From NCBI RefSeq assembly GCF_002002885.1, contig NZ_CP019510.1, positions 5,146,001 through 5,210,000 on the forward strand: a DNA stretch of 64,000 nucleotides, given 5' to 3'. The notes below the pieces were generated by a model, which made no database searches, was not told the DNA's origin, and worked only from the letters and a program-made list of their open reading frames with translations. The position numbers were made by a program, and so were the translations under genes. Shown here in pieces: positions 26,831 through 37,182 of this stretch. This DNA is from Janthinobacterium sp. LM6 (GTDB lineage Bacteria > Pseudomonadota > Gammaproteobacteria > Burkholderiales > Burkholderiaceae_D). Each line of letters begins with the position of its first letter. The stretch's first letter is position 1.

Positions 26831-26871
26831 CATTTTTCCTTTTATAAAAGTAAGCAGTCGAAGAAACAAGG

Positions 26872-27801
26872 CTAGGCACCCGAGCGCGCCTGCCAGAAAT
26901 CGTCGGGCAGCGTGTCGAGCTCGGACAGGTAATTCGCCCCCTGGCGCGTGCGCCGCAACAGGCTGGCCATCGCAGGATGCAAGGTAAAATCGTCGGCCAG
27001 CATCAAGGCCAGGGCGCTGAAATGCTGACGCTGGCCCGCCGCCTCGATGCCGCTGGCGTTTGCCACAAGCAAATGACGCGCCACGCGCGCGTGACACTCG
27101 GCCGGGGTGCCGGAATGAAACAGGTCCGGCTGCACATCATGCAGATTGGCCATGATGGCATCGGCTTCGGCGATATCCACCAGGGAGGCAAAGGCGGTGT
27201 CGCCGAGGGGGAATTTGTCAAACTCCGCAGGGACGGGACTGGGCTGCGCCTCGCCCTGCCAACTGATCAGGGAGCCATCGCGCCGCAGCGACCACCAGCG
27301 GTAGATGGGGCTCAGCAAATGCGCAGACTGGGTTTCAGTCAAGGCTGCCAGCAGGGCCGGCAATATGCGCGTATCGGCCCAGCGCACGGGCCATTCGACG
27401 GTGTCTGGCGTGATGGCAATCAAATAGGGGCGCAAATGCTGCTCCAGCTGGCCGATATCGAGCGTGCTGGCGATGATGCTGAGCATGGGCTTGCCTGCGC
27501 ACAGCGAAAACAGGCGCTGCAGCCACGCAGCCTGCTCGCTGCTTGTCGATGGCGCCGCCATTAAATGCGGTGCGGCGCTCTTGAAGTTTTGCAGCGAGGT
27601 GTGCGCATACAGCGACTGGCGCCGCAAGCGGCTCGGGTAGCGCTTGGTGAAAAACTCCTCATCGCAAGCGCCGTCGAGCAGCGCCAGCAGGTGCAAGGGC
27701 TGGCCGCCGTTCGTCACCGTCGCCTCCTCACGCAAGGCCTGCAGTTGCTGCACGATCAAGTCGGGTACTGCCGCGTCAGGAATATCGATGGCAAAGTACA
27801 T
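26872..27801 (-). CDS. DUF4123 T6SS effector adaptor/chaperone
   Basis: This is a 309-residue protein of the DUF4123 (Tap/TEC) type. The N-terminal half contains [18 protein letters not shown] and a stretch ending in [17 protein letters not shown]. Such proteins load cargo effectors onto VgrG spikes without travelling in the tube themselves. The ATG at 27801 has GGAG just upstream. It lies 13 bp after vgrG and before the lipase pair, the classical order vgrG-adaptor-effector-immunity. Confidence 0.8.
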   Translation of the reverse strand: MYFAIDIPDAAVPDLIVQQLQALREEATVTNGGQPLHLLALLDGACDEEFFTKRYPSRLRRQSLYAHTSLQNFKSAAPHLMAAPSTSSEQAAWLQRLFSLCAGKPMLSIIASTLDIGQLEQHLRPYLIAITPDTVEWPVRWADTRILPALLAALTETQSAHLLSPIYRWWSLRRDGSLISWQGEAQPSPVPAEFDKFPLGDTAFASLVDIAEADAIMANLHDVQPDLFHSGTPAECHARVARHLLVANASGIEAAGQRQHFSALALMLADDFTLHPAMASLLRRTRQGANYLSELDTLPDDFWQARSGA

Positions 27802-27814
27802 CAGGGCTCCTTTT

Positions 27815-30679
27815 CTAGGCTGCCATGGGTGCAACAAACGGACTACCGCTACGCAACGCCGCCAGCAGGCACGCCTTGCAGACGCTGGCAGGCAGCGCCG
27901 GCAACGGATAAGCCAGCCTTTCCGGCCCCGTAAAACTCTTCTTGCCGGCATGCACCGTGATCTTGCCCGGACATTGCACGGTGATATTGCCGCCCTCGAT
28001 CGTGATGTTCGCCCCACCTGCCGTCGACAAACGGATGCTTTTCGCCGCCGCCCAGTCGATGTGCGCGGCGGCGCTGACGATGTTGACTTCCTCGCGCGCC
28101 TGCACGTTGAGCACGTCGGCCTGCGCCTGCAGGTCGATGGATTGCTTGGCGGCGATCAGTTGCAAGCCGATATTGTTCTCGCCCGCCTTGACGACGCCGG
28201 CCAGGGCGCCGATGGCTTGCCCGCTGTGCACGCGCAGCTGGCCGCCGCCGACGAACTGGGTGTCCTGGCCGCTCATCAGGGAGGTGGTTTCGCCATTCGC
28301 CAGCTGGATATCCTGGCCCGCCAGCACGCCCAGGCCGGCGCGGGCGGCGATGGCGATGATGGCGTCGCTGCTGTGCGGCAACTTGTCGTCGCCGGGGCTG
28401 GTCGGCTTGCCCGCCGCGTCGCGCCTGGCGGCGGCCGTATCGTCCTGGCTCAGCATGCCGGAGACGCTGGTCAAAAACGCCGGCAAGGGCGCCGCCTTCT
28501 CGTCGAGCACGCTGGCATTCGCCTTGGCTGGCCCCAGGTGGCTGGCATACGCGACCGTCTTGTGCGTGACGGCGGCGGCGCTGAAGGTTGCACCCAGCTT
28601 GGCGGCCTGCTTGAGCAAGACCATGCCCGGCGCATTGTCGCCGGCCGGATCGCGCGCCTGCGCGTCGTGGTCGACGAGGTAGCTGGAAATCAGGAGCCCG
28701 GCACCGGCCCGCACGGCGCCGTAAGCGTCGGTGCGCAGCTCGGCGCCCGTGCCGCGCAGGCTGCCCCGGTAATTGTCGGCCGCATGGATCAGGTGGCCAA
28801 GATTGAGTTCGCTTGCCGCATGGCTGCTCTTGAGCTGGATGCGCCCCTGCTGGTCGGTATCGTCGAACAGCAGCTGGTTATAGCCAGAGCCGGAGCCGGC
28901 GGCGCCGAATTCCTTGCTGCGGATGCCCCACTGCGCCGCGCCGTTGCGGTGGCCGGCGCTGCCGCCGGCCGCGCCATGCCAGAGCGGGCTATTGCCGCCG
29001 GCCACGTTGCCCTGCGCCGACGGCGCATGGTCGCGCGCCGGCTCGAAGACGCTGGCATCGGACGGTTGCTCGGCCAGGCCGCCCGGCGAGGGCGCGACGC
29101 CGCCCTCGCCCTGCCCGTTGTACAGGGCGCCGACGATGATGGGGCGGTCGATATCGTTTTCCAGGAATTGCACCAGCACTTCCTGGCCGATGCGCGGCAG
29201 GAACTGGCTGCCCATGCCGCCGCCGGCCGAGCGCTGCGCCACGCGTACCCAGCAGGTGGCGCCGCCCTCCTGCTGCCAGTGAAAACGGATGCGCACCCGC
29301 CCCAGCCTGTCGCAATGGATCTCGCTGCCACCGCTGGCACTGGCGCCGCCGTCGGCGCCGACGACGATGGCGCTCTGGCTGCCGCGGGCCGTCGGTGTAG
29401 GATGGTGGCGCGCGTCGTTGTCGCCATGCACAGGCCGCCATGGCGTCGCCGCGGCAATCATCTCGATGCAGTTGGCGTAACCGCTGGCTTGCGCCTGGGC
29501 GATCGCGGCGGCAAAGTCGGAAAAACCGTCGCCCAGCCCTGGCATGGCTTCGTCCAGCAGTTCGGGCACCGGGCCGAACAGTTCAGCCAGCGCCTGCGAG
29601 GCGGGCGCCGGCAGGTTGTTGAAACCGATGCTGGCCACCCGGAGCACGACATAGTCGGACGCGGCGCCATCGGCCTGCGGCAACGGTCCCTGCGTCAGGG
29701 TAAACCGCGTGCCGGCACGCAAGGTGCGTACCGTCGAGCGCGCCTGCCACAACTGGGCGCGCGCTTCGCGGGCCTGCATCTGCAACGCGGCATAGTGCTG
29801 TGCCTGCGCGCCATTCGCATACCAGTACTGGCCCGGCGTATCGTAGCTTTCCAGCACCGGCGCATGCTGGCCGCCGATGGCCATATTCGTCGGCACGCTG
29901 GCGGCGACCGCCTTCTTGGCCTTGTAATCGTAGCTCAGCACGCTGCTCAGCCCGACGTGCAGGCTGCGCCGCGCGCACAGCGCCTGCACGCTGTCGCTCG
30001 CTTCGCCGGCCCTGGCGCCATGAAAGCGCAAGCCGCCGCCTTGCACGCTGCTGGCATCCTCGGGCGTGGCGCAGGGCTGGCTGCTGTCGGCGAACAAAAT
30101 CAGTGTGTGCGCGTCGAAGCGCCAGGCGATGCCCTCTTCCGTCAACAGCCGGCGCACGAAATCGAAGTCCGATTCCCGGTACTGGCAGCAATAGCTGCGC
30201 TCGCCCGCCTGCTGCATGCACTGCGCCACCTCGTCGCTCCATTGCCACAGGGCATGCGGCGCATAGGCTTGCAATACCTCGTCGACGATGGCCGTCACGC
30301 TCCGATCTTGCCAGACGCGGCTGTTACGCACTTGCGTCAGCAGCCACAGCCAGGGCGTGATGCGCAGCCGGTAGCGCGCCAGGCCGCCATTGCTGCCCAG
30401 CATGGCCGCCGCGCTGATATAGCCGGAAAACTGCGTGCGCGTGCCGTCGGCCAGGCTGATTTGCAGGCTGGCCGGCTGGCCCAGCAGGGAGGCCAGCGCA
30501 ACATCGGCATTCGTGGACAAGGCGATAATCTCGCGCGCGCCAAGCTCCTGCAGCCGTTCATCGGCGGCAAAGGCTTCGACCAGCAAGCCGCTGTCCTGGC
30601 CATCGTCGCCGATGGCCAATGCATACAGGCGCGTCGCGCCATTGAAGGCGGCTACCGCGCTAACGATATCTTGTGTCAA
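27815..30679 (-). CDS. vgrG: Type VI secretion spike protein VgrG
   Basis: This is a spike protein of about 954 residues. The N-terminal gp27-like part has [13 protein letters not shown] and [21 protein letters not shown]. The gp5/OB-like core has [68 protein letters not shown]-terminal DUF2345-type repeat region follows ([42 protein letters not shown]) and then a short tail. No ATG lies near the start. TTG at 30679 with GAAGAG upstream fits the family N-terminus; GTG at 30712 and TTG at 30745 are alternatives. No tss structural genes are nearby, so this is an orphan vgrG. Confidence 0.9.
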   Translation of the reverse strand: MTQDIVSAVAAFNGATRLYALAIGDDGQDSGLLVEAFAADERLQELGAREIIALSTNADVALASLLGQPASLQISLADGTRTQFSGYISAAAMLGSNGGLARYRLRITPWLWLLTQVRNSRVWQDRSVTAIVDEVLQAYAPHALWQWSDEVAQCMQQAGERSYCCQYRESDFDFVRRLLTEEGIAWRFDAHTLILFADSSQPCATPEDASSVQGGGLRFHGARAGEASDSVQALCARRSLHVGLSSVLSYDYKAKKAVAASVPTNMAIGGQHAPVLESYDTPGQYWYANGAQAQHYAALQMQAREARAQLWQARSTVRTLRAGTRFTLTQGPLPQADGAASDYVVLRVASIGFNNLPAPASQALAELFGPVPELLDEAMPGLGDGFSDFAAAIAQAQASGYANCIEMIAAATPWRPVHGDNDARHHPTPTARGSQSAIVVGADGGASASGGSEIHCDRLGRVRIRFHWQQEGGATCWVRVAQRSAGGGMGSQFLPRIGQEVLVQFLENDIDRPIIVGALYNGQGEGGVAPSPGGLAEQPSDASVFEPARDHAPSAQGNVAGGNSPLWHGAAGGSAGHRNGAAQWGIRSKEFGAAGSGSGYNQLLFDDTDQQGRIQLKSSHAASELNLGHLIHAADNYRGSLRGTGAELRTDAYGAVRAGAGLLISSYLVDHDAQARDPAGDNAPGMVLLKQAAKLGATFSAAAVTHKTVAYASHLGPAKANASVLDEKAAPLPAFLTSVSGMLSQDDTAAARRDAAGKPTSPGDDKLPHSSDAIIAIAARAGLGVLAGQDIQLANGETTSLMSGQDTQFVGGGQLRVHSGQAIGALAGVVKAGENNIGLQLIAAKQSIDLQAQADVLNVQAREEVNIVSAAAHIDWAAAKSIRLSTAGGANITIEGGNITVQCPGKITVHAGKKSFTGPERLAYPLPALPASVCKACLLAALRSGSPFVAPMAA

Positions 30680-30886
30680 AGGATGCTCTTCATCTGGAAA
30701 ATGGCATCGCACATTACTTGTCAAAACAATGTGCAAAATAAACAAGTCCAGGCAATTATGCGCGAGTTCTTAAAAAAGCAAGATTCAATTGAACAAGGAG
30801 TGCGCGGGGAAGACAATAGTCGAGGCTTCATGCAAGGGATTCGGTACAATACTCCGGCAAGCCCATTCACTCTTTCCCGTGCAGCC
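30680..30886. other. vgrG-tal intergenic region
   Basis: AT-rich divergent region between vgrG (-) and tal (+). It should contain both promoters. No convincing HexR box is seen, unlike upstream of zwf, edd and pgi. Confidence 0.4.
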
Positions 30887-31822
30887 ATGAACCAACTCGA
30901 ACAACTGAAGCAATTTACTACCGTGGTGGCCGACACCGGCGACTTCCAATCGATCCAGGCTTACACGCCGCGCGATGCGACGACGAATCCGTCGCTGATC
31001 CTGAAGGCCGTGCAAAAGGATGAATACAAGCCGCTGCTGGAAAAGGCCGTGCGCGACCATCCGAATGCCTCCACCGCCGAAATCATCGACCGCCTCTTGA
31101 TCGCGTTTGGCGTGGAAATCCTGCAAACTATCCCCGGCCGCGTCTCCACCGAAGTCGATGCGCGCCTGTCGTTCGACACGGAAGGTACTGTCGCCAAGGG
31201 CCGCGACCTGATCGCCCTGTATTCGAACGCTGGCATTCCACGCGAGCGCGTGCTGATCAAGATCGCTTCCACCTGGGAAGGCATCCGCGCCGCCGCCATC
31301 CTGGAAAAGGAAGGCATCCGCTGCAACATGACCCTGCTGTTCTCGCTGGCCCAGGCCATCGCCTGCGCCGAAGCGGGCGCGCAGCTGATTTCGCCGTTCG
31401 TCGGCCGCATCTACGACTGGTACAAGAAATCGACGGGCATCGACTACGTGGGCGCGGAAGACCCGGGCGTGCAATCGGTCCGCCGCATCTACAATTACTA
31501 CCGCAAGTTCGGCTACAAGACCGAGGTGATGGGCGCGAGCTTCCGCAACACCTCGCAAATCCTCGAACTGGCCGGCTGCGACCTGCTCACCATCAGCCCC
31601 GACCTGCTGCAAAAGCTGGCCGACAGCGATGCGCCGGTGGAGCGCAAGCTGAGCGCCGAAGCGGCGCCATCGACCAACATCGTGCAGATGTCGCTGAATG
31701 AAGAGGCCTTCCGCTTCATGATGAATGAAGACGCGATGGCGACGGAAAAACTGGCCGAAGGCATCCGCGCCTTCTGCGTCGACTCCGGCAAGCTGAAACA
31801 GATGATCTCGGCACTGCGCTAA
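30887..31822 (+). CDS. tal: Transaldolase
   Basis: This is the pentose phosphate pathway enzyme moving a dihydroxyacetone unit between sugar phosphates. The protein has 311 residues of the TalB type. N-terminal [16 protein letters not shown] is present. The Schiff-base lysine lies in [12 protein letters not shown] (K125), and the C-terminal half has [27 protein letters not shown] much longer open frame extends upstream across vgrG, but it is an antisense shadow; ATG at 30887 fits the family start. Confidence 0.95.
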   Translation: MNQLEQLKQFTTVVADTGDFQSIQAYTPRDATTNPSLILKAVQKDEYKPLLEKAVRDHPNASTAEIIDRLLIAFGVEILQTIPGRVSTEVDARLSFDTEGTVAKGRDLIALYSNAGIPRERVLIKIASTWEGIRAAAILEKEGIRCNMTLLFSLAQAIACAEAGAQLISPFVGRIYDWYKKSTGIDYVGAEDPGVQSVRRIYNYYRKFGYKTEVMGASFRNTSQILELAGCDLLTISPDLLQKLADSDAPVERKLSAEAAPSTNIVQMSLNEEAFRFMMNEDAMATEKLAEGIRAFCVDSGKLKQMISALR

Positions 31823-31835
31823 GCACGACTGGCGT

Positions 31836-31876
31836 AAAAAAGCGGCGTCCGTGCAGTGCACGGCGCCGCTTTTTTC
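31836..31876. terminator. Bidirectional terminator after tal
   Basis: AAGCGGCG and CGCCGCTT arms are flanked by A and T runs. It lies between convergent tal and the lipoprotein gene at 31889 and can serve both. Confidence 0.85.
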
Positions 31877-31888
31877 ATGTCCGCGCCA

Positions 31889-32746
31889 TCAGGAGCAGCG
31901 GAAGGTCGCTACGCCCTGGTAATTGGCGCCGTTGGCCATGACCACCTTGTAACCGCCCGTAACCAGGTAGGTTCCCGTGCCGCCGTCCCCCAGCGCCAGC
32001 AGCATGCCAGAGCTGCCGCCCAGGAAGCCGCCGCTGATGACCGTCATGTCCGGCGTGTTGATCGTGCCGGTGCCGCTGGCCTTGCCAGTGCTGCCGCCGG
32101 CCGTGGCATCGACCGTCATGGCCAGCGCGGCGCCCGTCGCGCCGAAAGCCAAGGTGGCGCTGCCGCTGGCCGTGCCGAAATAGCCGTCCTGCTGCACGCT
32201 GGCGCCGCCCGTGTAGCTGGGTGCCGTGAACTTGCCCGCATCGCATTGGAAGGCGCCGGTGAAGGGCAAGGCCGCCACCGTGTTGTAGACGCTGTAATGG
32301 GCACTGGCATTGTTGCCGCTCATGACGGTAGTGCCGCTGCTGCGCGTGAGGGTGCCGGTGAACCAGCGTCCCTGCGCAAATGCCGCGTCGCCGACGACGT
32401 CGCGCGTGATGGCGGGCGTGCCGCTGAAGCTGATGCCCGATATCCCGCTCAGGGCGCCGGAACTGTCTTGCGCCACGCTGCCCAAGGTGCCGTAGGCCTG
32501 GCTGGCAACGGCCAGCAACAGATAGCGCGGACTCAGCCCCTTCGCAAACGGCGCGCTGACGCTGCCCGTGTCGATTCCGGCAGGTGGCGGGGTAACCGGC
32601 GTCACCGGAGGGAGTGGATTGACGGGCGTGGCCGGATTCACGGCGACCTGGGTATCGGAGGAGGAAGAGCCGCCGCCACAGGCACTGAGGGCGGCAGCCA
32701 GCAAGACTGGCAGAACAAGGCGGAAGGCGCAGATTGGTTGTTTCAT
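31889..32746 (-). CDS. Secreted lipoprotein of unknown function, Gly/Ser/Thr-rich
   Basis: This is a 285-residue protein with a lipoprotein signal peptide and lipobox ALSACGGGSSSS. A Pro-rich linker (NPLPPVTPVTPPP) is followed by a Gly/Ser/Thr/Ala-rich domain with short repeated-looking strands. The ATG at 32746 has AAGGAA upstream. No family is recognised. It is probably an outer-membrane or periplasmic lipoprotein; two Cys in the mature part (QCDAGKF, TFRCS) may pair. Confidence 0.6.
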   Translation of the reverse strand: MKQPICAFRLVLPVLLAAALSACGGGSSSSDTQVAVNPATPVNPLPPVTPVTPPPAGIDTGSVSAPFAKGLSPRYLLLAVASQAYGTLGSVAQDSSGALSGISGISFSGTPAITRDVVGDAAFAQGRWFTGTLTRSSGTTVMSGNNASAHYSVYNTVAALPFTGAFQCDAGKFTAPSYTGGASVQQDGYFGTASGSATLAFGATGAALAMTVDATAGGSTGKASGTGTINTPDMTVISGGFLGGSSGMLLALGDGGTGTYLVTGGYKVVMANGANYQGVATFRCS

Positions 32747-32913
32747 GTATTCCTTATGATTCAAAAAAGCAAAGACGGCACGCTTGCATGGCATCTTTAT
32801 ATTTCAAATAATATTGCTTTTTACTCTCAACTGTCGCACGCCTGTGACCGCGTATGGGCGCGGCATGACGCTACAATCGCTACAATAGGCAATCGCCACC
32901 AGCCGCCACGCGC

Positions 32914-34005
32914 ATGTCCTCCCCCCTGCCTGCTTCGTCCGCCATCACCATCCGCCTGGGCCGCCGCGCCCGCGCCCGCATTGCCGACAACGGCTTGCGC
33001 GCGCTTGACGTCGCCATCGTCCCTGCCGCCGCGGGCGGGCCGAAAGGCTTGATCCTGCACCAGCTCGATTGCTGGCTGTTTGGCGACTTCCTGGCGCAAG
33101 CGCCGCGCCCGCGCCACTTCGTCGGCGCGTCGATCGGCGCCTGGCGCATGGCCGCCGCCGTGTTTCCCGATCCGGTGGCAGCGCAGCGCCGCCTGGTGCG
33201 CGAATACGTGGGCCAGCGCTACCCCGACAAACCCGACGCGGCGCACGTCAGCCGCACCTGCCGCGCCCTGCTCGACGCCGTCCTCGATGGCCAGGATGCG
33301 CAGCTGCTGCAACACGCGCGGCACAGCCTGTCGGTGCTGGCCGTGCGCGGCATCGGCGCGCTGGCGCAGCCGGGCAAATGGCGCGACCGGCGCGGCTTCC
33401 TGCTGGCTGCCGCTGGCAACGCCGTGGCGCGCGCGCGCCTGGCCGCCTCGCTGGAACGCGCGGTGTTCCATGCAGGGCCGGACGGCGCCAGCTGGCTGCG
33501 CTCGCGCTTCGACGCCTTTCAGTCCCATTTCGTGCCGCTGGCGCAAGACAACCTGCGCGACGCGCTGCTGGCCTCCGGTTCCATCCCGCTCGTGCTCGAT
33601 GCGGTCACGGACATCGCCGGCGCGCCGCCGGGGCGCTACTGGGATGGCGGCCTGGTCGACTACCATCTGCACCTGCCCTACCAGCGCGAACCGGACCTGG
33701 TGCTGTACCCGCACTTTGCCGGCCATATCGTGCCGGGCTGGCTGGACAAGGCCATGCCCTGGCGCCGCGCGCGCAGCGGCGATAGCGCGCTCGACAACAT
33801 GATCCTCGTCTCGCCCTCGCCCGCCTTCGTGGCCAGCTTGCCCAACGGCAAGCTGCCGGACCGGCGCGACTTCGCCCATTACGGGCAAGACCACGCGGCG
33901 CGCATGCGCGACTGGCGCCGCGCCATCGCGGAAAGCGAGCGCATGGCGGCCGCCTTCGCCCGCTGGGCCGAGCAGCCGGACCTGCGCCAGGCGCTCGATC
34001 TGTAG
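32914..34005 (+). CDS. Patatin-like phospholipase
   Basis: This is a 363-residue patatin-fold hydrolase. The oxyanion loop AAGGPKGL is near residue 40, nucleophile Ser73 is in VGASIGAWR (GxSxG), and catalytic Asp244 is in WDGGLVDYH. There is no signal peptide, so it is probably cytosolic. The patatin Ser-Asp dyad spacing is normal. Substrate unknown. Confidence 0.82.
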   Translation: MSSPLPASSAITIRLGRRARARIADNGLRALDVAIVPAAAGGPKGLILHQLDCWLFGDFLAQAPRPRHFVGASIGAWRMAAAVFPDPVAAQRRLVREYVGQRYPDKPDAAHVSRTCRALLDAVLDGQDAQLLQHARHSLSVLAVRGIGALAQPGKWRDRRGFLLAAAGNAVARARLAASLERAVFHAGPDGASWLRSRFDAFQSHFVPLAQDNLRDALLASGSIPLVLDAVTDIAGAPPGRYWDGGLVDYHLHLPYQREPDLVLYPHFAGHIVPGWLDKAMPWRRARSGDSALDNMILVSPSPAFVASLPNGKLPDRRDFAHYGQDHAARMRDWRRAIAESERMAAAFARWAEQPDLRQALDL

Positions 34006-34033
34006 CACGGGCGAGACTGCAACAGGCGCCAAA

Positions 34034-34060
34034 ACAAGCGCGCTTTTCCCTCGCCTATTG
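34034..34060 (+). promoter_or_regulatory. Weak sigma-28-like site upstream of the chemoreceptor gene
   Basis: ACAAGCGC, an 11-base spacer and GCCTATTG have the geometry of a FliA promoter but fit the -10 element poorly. It lies 68 bp upstream of the ATG. Confidence 0.25.
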
Positions 34061-34127
34061 GTCACTTATCAGTGCATACTATGTCGCACAGGCAACCTTC
34101 AATCCCTCTGCGACAGGAGTTCCGACC

Positions 34128-35846
34128 ATGCACGCCCTCTCCCACCTTCGTATCGGCACGCGCCTGGCTGCAGGCTTCGCGCTGGTGCTGCTGCTGTCCG
34201 TGATCTCCACCTCGTACGCGCTGTACAGCGCCCACGTGAATGCCGAAGCGACGCGGCAAATGATGGAAAAGCCGCTGGCCAAGGAACGCCTCGTATCGGA
34301 CTGGTACGTGCTGATTTACTCGGCCATCGCGCGCACCTCGATGATCGCCAGGAGCACCGATGAAACGCTGTCGAACGTGTTTGCCGACACCATCGCCGAC
34401 AGCACAAAACAGGGCAGCGAACTGCTGAAGAAAATCGAGGCGCTGCTCGACAGCGATGAAGAAAAAGCCATCTTCAAGTCGTCCATCGCCGAGCGCGTCA
34501 AATATCAGGATGCCAAGACCCTGGTCATGAATGCGCGCAAGACGGGTAATGCGGCGCAGGCGGAAAGCACCTACCGCGACAGCTTCGCGCCGGCCGCCAC
34601 CAAGTACCAGAACAACGTCAAGGCCCTGCTGGCGCAGCAGCGCCAAGCCATCGACGCCACGGCGCAAGCCATCGAAGCGGCCAACGAACGCAGCTTCACC
34701 CTGCTGCTGACCTTGTGCGCGCTGGTGGTGGCCCTGGGCAGCGTCTGCGCCTGGCTGATCACGCGCTCGATCACCCAACCGTTGAAAGCCGCCGTGAAGG
34801 TGGCCGAAACGGTGGCCGACGGCGACTTGCGCACGCATTTCGGCGCGCCCGCCAGCGATGAAATCGGCGACCTGATGCGCGCGCTGCACGGCATGAACGA
34901 GGCGCTGCGCAAGGTGGTGTCGGAAGTGCAGACGGGCACCAATGCGATTGCCACGGCGTCGGGCGAAATCGCCGCCGGCAACCAGGATTTGTCGGCGCGC
35001 ACGGAACAGCAGGCCAGTTCGCTCGAAGAAACGGCATCGTCGATGGAAGAACTGACCAGCACCGTGAAGCAGAATGCGGACAATGCGCGCCAGGCCAACC
35101 AGATGGCGGTGGCCGCCTCCGGCGTGGCCGAACGGGGCGGCAGCATCGTCAGCCAGGTGGTCGACACCATGGGTGCCATCGATACGGCATCGACGAAAAT
35201 CGTCGACATCATCGGCGTCATCGACGGCATCGCCTTCCAGACGAATATCCTGGCCTTGAACGCGGCCGTCGAAGCGGCCAGGGCCGGTGAGCAGGGACGC
35301 GGCTTTGCCGTCGTCGCCACAGAAGTGCGCAGCCTGGCGCAACGCTCGGCTGCCGCGGCGCGCGAAATCAAGACCCTGATCGGCGACTCGGTGGAGCAGG
35401 TCAACAACGGCACGCGGCTGGTGCAGCAGGCCGGCAGCACCATGGGCGAAGTGGTCGACAGCGTGCGCCGCGTCACCGACATCATGGCCGAGATCACTGC
35501 CGCCAGCGCCGAGCAAAGCATGGGCATCGACCAGGTCAACCAGGCCATCGCGCAGATGGACCAGGTGACGCAGCAAAATGCGGCCCTGGTGGAGGAAGCG
35601 GCGGCGGCCGCCGAAAGCATGCAGGACCAGGCGGCGCGCCTGGCGCAAGTGGCGGCCGGCTTCCAGCTCGAACACATGGCTACAAAGGCGCCGGTACGCG
35701 CCGCGCGGCCGGCAACTACCCAGTTGGCCAGGCCGGCGGCCAGGAGCACGCCCGCCAGGCAGCCAGGCAGCGCGGCCAGGAGCACGCCTCCTGCGCGCAA
35801 GCCTCAGGCGCAGGTGGCGGGCGAGCAGGATTGGGAAGAGTTTTAA
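34128..35846 (+). CDS. Methyl-accepting chemotaxis protein
   Basis: This is a 572-residue chemoreceptor. TM1 is at about residues 12-32, then a periplasmic four-helix ligand domain, TM2 at about 188-212, a HAMP segment ([23 protein letters not shown]) and a signalling domain with the hairpin tip [30 protein letters not shown]. After a Pro/Ala/Arg-rich linker it ends in DWEEF, which resembles the C-terminal pentapeptide (NWETF type) that tethers CheR and CheB. The ligand is unknown; no che genes adjoin it. Confidence 0.92.
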   Translation: MHALSHLRIGTRLAAGFALVLLLSVISTSYALYSAHVNAEATRQMMEKPLAKERLVSDWYVLIYSAIARTSMIARSTDETLSNVFADTIADSTKQGSELLKKIEALLDSDEEKAIFKSSIAERVKYQDAKTLVMNARKTGNAAQAESTYRDSFAPAATKYQNNVKALLAQQRQAIDATAQAIEAANERSFTLLLTLCALVVALGSVCAWLITRSITQPLKAAVKVAETVADGDLRTHFGAPASDEIGDLMRALHGMNEALRKVVSEVQTGTNAIATASGEIAAGNQDLSARTEQQASSLEETASSMEELTSTVKQNADNARQANQMAVAASGVAERGGSIVSQVVDTMGAIDTASTKIVDIIGVIDGIAFQTNILALNAAVEAARAGEQGRGFAVVATEVRSLAQRSAAAAREIKTLIGDSVEQVNNGTRLVQQAGSTMGEVVDSVRRVTDIMAEITAASAEQSMGIDQVNQAIAQMDQVTQQNAALVEEAAAAAESMQDQAARLAQVAAGFQLEHMATKAPVRAARPATTQLARPAARSTPARQPGSAARSTPPARKPQAQVAGEQDWEEF

Positions 35847-35976
35847 GGCTGACGGCAGCGCCAGTTGAAAGGGTTTGACAGCGCCCTGGCCCGCGAGGAT
35901 ACTTGTTTCAGGTGGCATGGCGCTCCACCGGCAGCAATACGTGTTGCGCCCGATATCGTTCTGCGGGAGTACGAAC

Positions 35977-37164
35977 ATGAAATGTATCAGCGGCATCAGC
36001 GAACAGCTGCGCCGGGGCTTCCTGCCCCCCTTGCTGCTGTGCGCAGCCCTTGCCGGCTGCGCCACGGCGCCCGCCACCCTGCCTCCGCCCGACCTTTTCA
36101 ACGATGCCAGCTTTGCCGCGCCCACCATACCGGTCGACCCGCAGCAGGCGTTTGCCATGAGCGACGCCATGCGGCAATACGTGCGTGTCGATATCGCACG
36201 CGAGGCGCGCAACAAGAATCCCCGCCGGGCGCTCGCCGATGCCCTCCACAATCGGGCCGGGCTGCAACTGGAATACGATGCCGCCATGACGCGCACGGCG
36301 GCACAGGCGTTCGATGCGCGCAGCGGCAATTGCCTGTCGCTGGTGCTGATGACGGCCGCGCTGGCCAAGGAAATGGGACTCGATGTGCACTACCAGGTGG
36401 TCCTGGGAGATGAGAGCTGGAGCCGCAGCAGCGGCATGTATTTCGTTGCCGGCCACGTCAATCTCGCGCTAGAGCGCCGTGCCGCCAGCAATACCGTCGG
36501 CTACGACGCCGATGCCATCCTGCTCATCGACTTCCTGCCGGGCGAAGACCTCACCGGCCAGCGCACGCAGGAAGTGCGCGAAGCCACCATCCTGGCCATG
36601 TACCTCAACAATCGCGCCGCCGAAACCATGGCCAGCGGCGAGCTCGATCAAGCCTACTGGTATGCCCGCGCAGCCATCCTGCAAGACCCCACGTTTGCGG
36701 GCGCCTTGAATACACTGGGCATCATCCAGTTGCGCCACGGCGACATCGAGCCGGCGCGGCGCACGCTCGCTTACGCACTGGAACGCTCGCCATCGAACGC
36801 CGTGCTGCTGTCCAACCTGGCGCAGGCACTCGACGGCCTGGGACGCACGGGCGAAGCGCAGCTGCTGCGGCGCAAATTGCTGGCCCTGCAGCCAGAGCCG
36901 CCCTTCCACTTTTTCAACCTGGGCCAGCGCGCCATGGAAACCGCCGACTACCAGGAAGCGGCACGCCTGTTCAAGCGCGAAATCGCGCGCGACCCCTACT
37001 ACCATGAATTCCACTTCTGGCTGGCGCAGGCGTATGCGCGCATGGGCCAGCTGGCGCAGGCGGGCAGGCAGCTGGAACTGGCGATGGACAACAGCACCAC
37101 GCGCAGCGAACACGGACTGTACGCGGCCAAGCTGCAGCGCCTGCGCGCCGCCAGCGCGCATTAG
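35977..37164 (+). CDS. TPR lipoprotein with transglutaminase-like region
   Basis: This is a 395-residue lipoprotein with lipobox AALAGC near residue 28. The N-terminal half has SGNCLSLVLMTAALAKEMGLDVHYQVV, a Cys-centred motif as in transglutaminase-like folds, followed by HVNLAL. The C-terminal half has TPR-type repeats (ALNTLGIIQLRHGDIEPARRTLAYALERSPSN; FFNLGQRAMETADYQEAARLFKREIARDP). The ATG at 35977 has GGGAG upstream. Probably a periplasmic scaffold; enzymatic activity is not shown. Confidence 0.7.
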   Translation: MKCISGISEQLRRGFLPPLLLCAALAGCATAPATLPPPDLFNDASFAAPTIPVDPQQAFAMSDAMRQYVRVDIAREARNKNPRRALADALHNRAGLQLEYDAAMTRTAAQAFDARSGNCLSLVLMTAALAKEMGLDVHYQVVLGDESWSRSSGMYFVAGHVNLALERRAASNTVGYDADAILLIDFLPGEDLTGQRTQEVREATILAMYLNNRAAETMASGELDQAYWYARAAILQDPTFAGALNTLGIIQLRHGDIEPARRTLAYALERSPSNAVLLSNLAQALDGLGRTGEAQLLRRKLLALQPEPPFHFFNLGQRAMETADYQEAARLFKREIARDPYYHEFHFWLAQAYARMGQLAQAGRQLELAMDNSTTRSEHGLYAAKLQRLRAASAH

Positions 37165-37182
37165 CAGGCGTCATTAAGGCAG

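Noticed and set aside
27644-30886. Very long open frame on + running into transaldolase
   Set aside because: It lies antisense to vgrG and the DUF4123 gene, whose proteins are clearly recognisable. In GC-rich DNA such shadow frames stay open by codon bias. The transaldolase start at 30887 fits its family.
30887-31822. HexR control of tal
   Set aside because: No box like those at zwf or edd is visible in the 207 bp upstream.
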